Source: Sinonovacula constricta | Taxonomy: Eukaryota > Mollusca > Bivalvia > Cardiida > Solecurtidae | Assembly (NCBI GenBank): GCA_007844125.1 | Contig: CM017557.1 | Coordinates: 62,820,174 to 62,884,173 of the forward strand | Reading direction: 5' to 3' | Length of the DNA: 64,000 nt | Part shown: positions 56,339 through 64,000 of the stretch, piece by piece | How positions within the stretch are numbered: the stretch's first letter is position 1 | How the letters are laid out: each line of letters begins with the position of its first letter | Notes under the pieces: model-generated | Told to the model about the DNA's origin: nothing | What the model saw: only the letters and a program-made list of their open reading frames with translations | Databases searched by the model: none | Made by a program: the position numbers and the translations under genes

Positions 56339-57931
56339 ATTAACTAATTAACTGCAGACATACGTCTTCAAATAAACCTAGAAAGGAAGTGACAGGTTTC
56401 ACTCTCCTGTGTTTTATACTGCTTTAGATCAGTGTACATATTGACAAATTTATAAAAGATTTTGATAAAATGTTTGGAAGTGAAAATTTTCACTAGGTGC
56501 CTGAAAACAGTAAGTGACACATCAAAATCCAGCAATAGAGTTTAAGTTGATGTCAAATTTTTGTTTCATCTAAGATTATGATCAAAATCAGTGTTGTATT
56601 GTTAATTGTAACGCCATGTATTAGTATTTAGTATAACTTCTGTTTGCAATATATTAATTTTGATGTGATGCATTGTTATTTCAGTTTTAATTAAGTTATT
56701 GTTGAGCCTGATTTAATGATTTGTGTTTGGAAAATTGTAAGTTAACAATTGTTGTTAGTCACAGTAATGTATTTTGTGAATAACAATGTGTTTTGTGATA
56801 ATGTTGATCTTAAAGATTAAGTTTTTTTTAATATCTTGCCAAATTGCCAAATCTTTTCATTGTTTTTCTTTCCTCAGTCTAATATTATATGTAATTTAAA
56901 TTGTTTAAGAAAAAAGTCACAAATATGATAAGTAACATCTTTTCCAATTAGACAAAATATATTACAATTATATTACAATTGCAGTGAGAAATGCCGTGAG
57001 AAACACACACAAAAAAAGAAGAATATGATGGACACCTAGTTGTTAAAAAAGCAGGGTTCCATCTTCAAAAGTCATAGGTCTTTTTTTATGGTCACTAAAA
57101 CTACTTAATTATCTTAAATGCATTTCAGTTAAAGTGTTAGGACTGGAATTAACATCGTAACCATTTAGAAATTCAGGAGTAGTGTACATGTACCTGTCCT
57201 AGGACTGATCATAAATTTATGGTTAGAAGATTTGGTAAAATGGTCTGAAGCTTAATTAGATATGGAAACAAGCCCTACATATTCAACTTGGCTCAACTCA
57301 GCTGTTCCTGTGTTACTCAAATCACTACAGTTAATATGCAAACATACAAAATAATATACAAACAGTAGTTATTATGTAAGCGAGGAAACACAAGTGACGT
57401 GACATTCAGGCGACAAATGCCTAATTTTAACACAGACACAGGAGAAAGTACAAAATGAAAAATATGTAGAAATTTTGGATGGAAGTTGCTGTGATAAACT
57501 GTATTTAATTTACTCTTGGACAATTAAGTTGTGTTTTAATTATTAGACAAAACACATTGTTGTAAATTGTAGCACATCAGTAAATTAGCTATAAATATAA
57601 ATTTAATACAAATACTAATATGCCAAAAACAAATAAATTGTTGTATATACAATTGTATATTCACATCCTATCTGCCAGGCCACATTATCAATGATTAGCT
57701 ATTGTAGACATTTTCACTGACAAACTATAAAAACCACAACTGCCTCTGGCCAAGTTGGAAGATTTGCTAATTTTCAACGTATTAAGACCCTTTTGAGAAA
57801 AACTATGGTAACCCTGACATTTGTCCATGCTCTTTCTCTATTACTAGTTATACATTGTAGATAGACATAATTAGCATGATTGTGTCATAGTTTGGTATAA
57901 AATTGAAAAATAGAAAAGATACACTAAACTT
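56339..57931 (+). other. UNC79 3' UTR and flank
   Basis: AT-rich and without convincing coding sequence. An AATAAA at 56371-56376 lies only about 33 bases after the stop, so the real 3' end may be farther on. I cannot place the polyadenylation site from sequence alone. Confidence 0.4.
56371..56376 (+). promoter_or_regulatory. Candidate polyadenylation signal AATAAA
   Basis: A perfect hexamer shortly after the UNC79 stop. Such hexamers are frequent by chance in DNA this AT-rich, and no clear GT-rich downstream element was established. Confidence 0.25.
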
Positions 57932-57935
57932 TTAA

Positions 57936-58706
57936 AGGTTGTAATCGATAGTTTGTCTACAACTAATACATGTACCAATATATTGTGCCTGTGTAGGGGA
58001 ATTCGAGAATATTATCTATATAAACTCAGAATGCAGCCTAAGCAAGGGTGATTGTAAACACTATCTCAGTTGTTAGACAGTACAAATTATAAAAACTCTA
58101 AATGTCCACTTTCCAAATCTATATATAAGGACTGGTCGCAATAGCTCAGGTTGTAGATTGTCTGCTTGAGGATCGGGAGGTCATGGGTTCAAACCTCGGC
58201 CTGGTCAAACCAAAGACAGAAAAGTCAGTAGTAGTGGCTTCTCTCCTAATGCTCGGGGCTAAGGGGACAGCATAACGCCTGACTCGTCGGTGTCAGTATA
58301 ATGGACCAGCCGGGTTCAGTCCCTGGGCACCTCATAATTGCCCCTGTGCTATAATGATAGAAATGTCACTGCACAGTATCAGCAAAAATGCCGGCAAATC
58401 CCAACCCATAAATAAGCACAATGGGGATTTTTGCTAAAAATAGATATCGACCTCATAGTGAATTACCAAGATGACGATACAACAAAAGTGGTCACATGGA
58501 TTTGTTAGTTTAAAAATAGATAACAGTGCAGCATGGCTCAGATAGGAAACATGTGTGTGTAATGACCAGTGGGCAGTTTTGTCTTCACATTTCACTTAAA
58601 TGTAGGACATTAAAAAACAGCATTCGATGAGATCTTTTTAATGTAACAATAATTTATTTGGATGTTGGGGAGAAGAAGATGGGGTCTAAACTTTTGGATA
58701 CCACCT
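57936..58706 (+). mobile_element. Family C element, copy 3, interrupted by a SINE
   Basis: TTAA precedes AGGTTGTAATCGATAGTTTG; the right end is GGATACCACCT. The interior matches copy 1 on both sides of the SINE at 58134-58408, e.g. GTGGTCACATGG and GGCTCAGATAGGAAA. Confidence 0.78.
58134..58408 (+). mobile_element. tRNA-derived SINE, second copy, nested in family C copy 3
   Basis: Same family as 21828: box A AATAGCTCAGGTTGTAGA, box B GGTTCAAACCT, and GTGTCAGTATAATGGACC. Imperfect flanking duplications (ATATATAAGGAC, ATAAATAAGCAC) fit insertion into the family C sequence. Confidence 0.88.
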
Positions 58707-59812
58707 TACAATGATGGGATTGTAATATGCTATTTTCATATTGCTTACTGACATGAACTAAAGGTTTTTGAAATGATGGAATAATTGTCATTTAGAAGGA
58801 CAAATGTATTTTGTGTGTCCTATATTGTTGATGCCAAAGACTTTGTTGCTGCATGATACGTCTAGTCAGGAAGGTTTACTTATCAGTGGGATGTATACAA
58901 ATATATTAGAACATGTTTTAAATTAAAAAAGGTACAAATTGTTGGTTCTATTTTGAGAATATTCTATTATTGGTGTGATATTAAATGATCAACCATGTTT
59001 GTTAGCTATATTTTTAACCTGTCTCTATTTACATTGTATTGATATTAAATTGTTAGTTATATTTTAGTTGCTGTGTACATGAATGAAATATAAAGAATAG
59101 TTGTGTATTTGTTATAATTATGTAATTGTTCTATTGTTGGTACAAAAGTTTCCATGTGATGTCATAGGCACTGATAAAACAGTTTAAGGCAGCCATCTTT
59201 GAAGGCAAAAGCTAATGCAGGCTGAAATCTGGAAATATGTGCTGTAATAAACTCACCACAGTGTTTTTATTTTTCAGTCTATCTTACTGAATTTTATATA
59301 AAATTTAACAGCTTTATGAAGTTTTTTCAAAATCAATACTTTATTTTGATTGTTTAAAAGGTAAAAAAAAAAGGGACACTGCTCATTTTGTTGGAGGATT
59401 AGCCAATAATTTTATTTATTTCTGTGTATTAATTCTCTGTGCATTTATCAATTTTAGAAATACTGCATTCTAAAAATATGAATTGCAAGAGCTTTCCAAT
59501 GGTGTATAGCTTTTAATTTTTGGACCACAAATGAAAAATTAATAAGTACGCTTCTATACAATTCATCTGAAAATCAAAGATGGCTGCCAAGATAAGGGAT
59601 CTTCACTGATGTGGAAACTATCTATACATATGGCATGATTGACTAGGTAGTAGTGATCTCTGTTAATTGTGCAATACATAATATATTATAGTGTTATTTT
59701 GTTGTTGTTGTTTATTTAAAACATCTCAGATGGCATTAACCACTTTATCTCAAAAGAATAAATTTGATATGAAAATATCATGGGGTGCCCAAGGCCAAGC
59801 AGCTAGAGATGT

Positions 59813-59953
59813 ATACATGTGAACTCTCTCGCTTGTGTTATACATTTTCAGAAAACTCCCTACTTGGAAACAGGTAACTTCCTTCTTTGTTTATATGAAA
59901 TAAACAAATCTTCCACTTTACAAGTGAAAATCTCCCAAAAGTTCACATGTATG
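59813..59953 (-). mobile_element. Family B element, copy 4, inverted and shortened
   Basis: Ends ATACATGTGAACT and GTTCACATGTATG, interior reversed (ACTCCCTACTTGGAAACAGG). About 65 bp shorter than copy 1. Confidence 0.8.
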
Positions 59954-60299
59954 GAGATGACAAGTTATTATTCATCAGCCTGACAAAAAATCAACTAGCT
60001 AAACAATTACACAAAGGTTTGGAGATTTATAAAACAACAAAACATTGTGTTTTTTTGTTTATTTTCTGCAACAAAATGGATTTATCAGTACCATTACAAA
60101 TATACCCACAAAAAATGTACATAAACAATATCAGTTAACTGCCACAAAAGCAGCAATATAAATTGTAATTGTTACATAATATGACAATCCATCAACAGAG
60201 ATTTTGAATATTTTAATATATAAAAGAACTTATAGAATAAAAAAGTTTCAAAATTATCTTCTAGAGTGAAAAGGGAACCGTAATAAGAAGTAAATAGGC

Positions 60300-60350
60300 A
60301 AGATAATTATTATAAAAGATAATTATTATAAAAGATAATTATTATAAAGC
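60300..60350. repeat. 17-bp tandem repeat (3 copies)
   Basis: AAGATAATTATTATAAA repeated three times; intergenic. Confidence 0.93.
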
Positions 60351-61140
60351 TGCATTCCAACAGCCTACCAGATCACCTTGATTGTCCTGAATGAGAAAAA
60401 TCTGTGACCAAGATTAACCAATGGCTTAATCACCTTTTTTTATGTAGGACTTCTCGATTGCATAAACATGCTTGATAATTCAAAATTTCATCATGATTCC
60501 CTGCTACTTAGGTTTGTACCTGACTTTAACAACTATGATCTTTACACGATATCGTCTAGAAAAACTCAACATGGTTTGTGAAATATACACAATTTCCATA
60601 TGATCTTTACCAAATCTGAATTAAACCCAATTGATCTGGTTGTAGTGTGGTTACTTGTAAAATCATTTCAACCACAGTAAAACCAAACCAATCTGGTATT
60701 AGACAATTTAAATTAGTCTGAAAATTGTAGCATGGCAATGGGTAAGTGACTCTGTGCCATTGTGAGGCAGTCAAGTTAATCTGAAAAAGTTTTATGCAGC
60801 AATCATGTCAGTCCAGGAAGGAATTGTTCCACATTCAAATGGAAGTAAAAATGGTCAGGTACAGATATAAAAAGAATGTGTATCCAGACCAATACAGATC
60901 TCTACACAATTGTGTCAGATCACATGCCACCATCCTAATTGCTTTTTTATTGCCTCCAACAAATGCTTAGCTCACTCAACTGCTAATAAATGTTTTTCTG
61001 ACACCTTGGGAATATACTGGTGAAAGTGCCAATCAATGTAGACCAACCTAACCATTTCTGTGAGCCTAATCAATTCTTGATCACTTGGTTTGGCTTGATC
61101 AAATTGATCTGATCAGAAGTGGGGACACAGCTTAATATTT

Positions 61141-61495
61141 TTCATGTTGGAAACACCAACCTTTTAACGTTAAACATACCATACCTTAATGGTGTTTTCA
61201 ACAACAGTGTTAAAATAAAACATACTCCACCCTTAAAGTATTTCCAGCAAGTAAGGGGTTAACAAAATGTACCCCACCTTTATGGTGTTTCTCTCAGGAA
61301 AGGGGTTAACATAAAAGATACTCCACCCTAAAAGTATTTCCAGCAAGTAAGGGGTTAACAAAATGTACCCCACCTTTATGGTGTTTCTCGCAAGAAAGGG
61401 GTTAACATAAAAGATACTCCACCCTAAAAGTATTTCCAGTAAGTAAGGGGTTAATATAAAACGTACCCCACCCTTATAGTGTTTCTATCAAAGGG
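61141..61495. repeat. ~48-bp repeats in alternating 96-bp dimers, intergenic
   Basis: AAGGGGTTAAC occurs at spacings of 47, 49, 47 and 49 bp, alternating two half-units (TACCCCACCTTTATGGTGTT and TACTCCACCCTAAAAGTATT). Related to the hairpin at 39188. Confidence 0.92.
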
Positions 61496-61969
61496 TTATT
61501 AAAGCATACAACCTGTGTATATAAATAATTTCTTCTGTAGTTCCTCTAAAGTTTAATAAAGTTCATCACAGTAATGTTTGCTTCACATAAAAAAGTGATC
61601 CATCGTAACTTCACAGCTTTTATAGTAACAGTATCAAAAGAATCTTAACAAAGTTCAGTTTATGTTGATGGAAGATTAAGCATATTGCACAAAAGTACAT
61701 GTATAAAAAGAAAATACCTCCTTAAAATAAAAACAAAGACATTAACATTCAAAAGTGAACGGGGGAACAAATGTAACAATATACAAAATAAACAAAAGAG
61801 CAGTTTAAATGCTACAAGACTAGAAATACAGAGCAAGACAAAAGTTCCCTATCAGTGGAGTTAGCTTGATTTTATTGCAATATATCATATAATTCTCAAA
61901 CCCTACATTGGGGATACTCATCATATATACCATTTTTAAACTGTCAGTCAAGTATTCTTACATGAACCA

Positions 61970-62195
61970 GTTTATCCAATTAATGTAAATCAGTTTATCC
62001 AATCAATGTAAACCAGATTATCCAATCAATGTAAAAACCAGTTTATCCCATCAATGAAAACCATTATCAAATCAATGTAAACTTGTTTATCCTATCAATG
62101 TTTATGGTTTATCCACTATATGTAAAGCCTGAGTATCCAGTCAATGTAAACCAGATTATCCAATCAATGTGAACCGGTTTATCCAATCAATGCCC
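61970..62195. repeat. ~23-bp minisatellite, intergenic (~9 copies)
   Basis: The unit is GTTTATCCAATCAATGTAAA plus CCA, diverged. It ends about 45 bp before the family A element. Confidence 0.9.
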
Positions 62196-62239
62196 TGACA
62201 TGGTGAACAGTTCATCTACTTTAGGCATCAAACTAAAAA

Positions 62240-62622
62240 GGGTAGATTGGGAAAATAGAAATTATCTCCCTTGTTAGTTAATATTCAAGGTATTCCAAAG
62301 AGTAGGTAGGTCCTTTTAGTTGGAATTCTTGGACTTTATTACCTGTTCTTTTGTATAAATTGCAATTACAAACAGTGAAATAACTAACCTTTACATAAAT
62401 ATAAGCTTAAAATCCTTTTAAATGTTTATAGAGATTTGCTATTTAAAAAGAAAAATAGGAAGTGTTTGTTGATGATGGTTAACCTGGATATTATAAGAAA
62501 GGCATAAAAGTCAATATACACTCCAAAGATCACAAGCATAAAAATGGAGTAAAAAAAAATGAAAGGACCTACTTGCATTTAGGCATTATTCAGGGGAGAC
62601 TATTCATTAATGTCTCTCATTG
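62240..62622 (+). mobile_element. ~370-bp inverted-repeat element (family A), copy 3
   Basis: Same order and orientation as the copy at 4559, including CTCCCTTGTTAGTTAATAT near the start and AAAGGACCTACTTGCATTTA near the end. Intergenic. Confidence 0.82.
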
Positions 62623-63587
62623 AAAGTGCACAAGTTACATTATGTCCCTTTATTAACGATGAAAGGGAATGGTCACATTTAGACTGGTAAAGAGTACCAA
62701 AATGGTTTTGACCAAGGAAGACAAGTTCAAGCATAAGAAGCACTACCATTTTCTGATGCTAAAAATATGACACAAATATATTAACAAAAATACATAGGTC
62801 AAATACTAATACTTTAGAATGTTTTTCTGTACAAATATAATCCATCATCAAATCTTAGAAATAAGTACATAGCTTAATTTTAAGTAATATTATTATAATG
62901 TGGCCCATTATGGAATGTATGACAACAGAACATTTTTAAACTCTTGTATTTTTAAATATTTTTTTTTCTAAAGAAACACATGTATAAGTACAACAATAAT
63001 TTGTGTTCTGGATTGTAAAGTATAAAATATATATTTAAAAAAAAGAAAAGGGAATAGGCAAAACTTGTTTAATTCACACTTTCATGTGAAATTATTATTT
63101 TACTTTGTCCTGTTAATAAATTGCATCATATTACTACTTTGACAGATTAAACATTTATCTATTATCTAACCACATTACTGTATACACAATTGTCTGATGA
63201 CAATTAATGAGGTACTATGATAAGCTAACTAGACATATAGATGAATAAAATGTCACTACAGTAAGATTTGGAATGTATTCAATGATTCTGCAAATAAATA
63301 TTAAAGTATGATAAGAAAAACAAATCACAGATAAGAAAAGGATGGTTCCTTATTAATTAATACTATAATTTATTTCTTAATCAAACAGTATTAAGAAGAA
63401 CAAAAAATAAGAAAATGAATTTAGCATGACAACTTTCAAGTATATTTTACATATATTTAACATATCTAGATTTTTTTTGCTCCTTATGTAGATATACATC
63501 TAAAAGATACAGTATTGATATAACTTCACAATGCAAGATATTAAACACAAATTGTTACTGATGTTTAATTCATTTGACTTGAATCTG

Positions 63588-63870
63588 ATAAACATTGATA
63601 CTCTAGTTTGGTTCCAACCTGTATCTGTTAAGATAAACATTGACACTCTAGTTTGGTTCCAACCTGTATCTGTTAAGATAAACATTGACACTCTAGTTTG
63701 GTTCCAACCTGTATCTGTTAAGATAAACATTGACACTCTAGTTTGGTTCCAACCTGTATCTGTTAAGATAAACATTTACACTCTAGTTTGACTTTAACCT
63801 GTATCTGTTAAGAGAAACATTTTTACTCTAGTTTGACTCTAACCTGTATCTGTTCAGATAAACATTGACA
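63588..63870. repeat. 45-bp minisatellite, intergenic (~6 copies)
   Basis: The unit contains GATAAACATTGACACTCTAG and TTTGGTTCCAACCTGTATCT. The 45-bp period gives artificial ORFs on both strands. Confidence 0.96.
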
Positions 63871-64000
63871 AACAAATTCTATCAACTTATAATAATCCCT
63901 CTCAATTAGCCTTTTTCCTGGGCAGAACTAGTACTAGGGTAGTGACTTCCTGGAGCAATGCACACTAAAAGAAAGTTATTAATATTTGTCGCCGGTTAAT

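Larger units (their letters stand above)
58707..64000. other. Intergenic region right of UNC79
   Basis: AT-rich with no ORF showing splice sites or recognisable protein family on either strand. Contains the repeats and element copies listed separately (59813, 60300, 61141, 61970, 62240, 63588); elsewhere I see nothing. Confidence 0.6.

Noticed and set aside
54545..55146. Leu/Ser/His- or Cys/Phe-rich ORFs suggestive of membrane proteins
   Set aside because: Product of the 12-bp TTTGTCACATCC repeat in three frames.
61141..61495. Hormone- or stress-response regulatory array
   Set aside because: Regular 48-bp units with GGTTAAC words could mimic binding sites, but the pattern is explained by tandem duplication of a foldback-related unit.

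Overview
The window is eukaryotic: AT-rich, intron-dense DNA full of minisatellites, tRNA-derived SINEs and short inverted-repeat elements. The only gene I can support is the C-terminal majority of an UNC79 (unc-79) orthologue on the + strand, positions 109-56338. I assemble 46 coding exons, 6,428 coding bases and about 2,141 residues, in one consistent reading frame through every GT-AG junction to a TAG stop at 56336-56338. The N-terminal exons lie left of position 1. UNC79 is a very large auxiliary subunit of the NALCN sodium-leak channel complex and acts with UNC80. The repeat types and codon style suggest a mollusc, most likely a bivalve; that is inference.

Layout. Positions 1-17766 hold exons 1-19, with arrays of 27 bp (3282-3968), 64 bp (5588-7375), 83 bp (12203-13110) and about 100 bp (14446-15105). 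Positions 17767-23182 are a 5.4 kb intron with a SINE that still has 14-bp target-site duplications. Positions 23183-30646 hold exons 20-27, with a 35-bp array, a 145-bp-unit element and two minisatellites that grow out of exon ends. Positions 30647-41108 carry a large 27-bp array (31231-32745), a 47-bp array (37600-38745) and exons 28-32, which encode a charged, probably disordered linker. Positions 41109-56338 hold exons 33-46, the conserved C-terminal helical-repeat region. Positions 56339-64000 are 3' UTR and intergenic DNA with mobile-element copies and small tandem arrays, and no further gene that I can support.

The most unusual pattern is that several tandem arrays are made from the gene's own splice junctions. 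The last 37 bases of exon 26 plus its donor occur about 15 times. The ends of exons 27 and 41 with their donors are repeated about 6 and 8 times. The acceptor and start of exon 15 are echoed about 7 times upstream, and the exon 28 donor is duplicated. The introns also let four small inverted-repeat families be reconstructed by comparing copies, including one TTAA-flanked copy with a SINE nested inside it.
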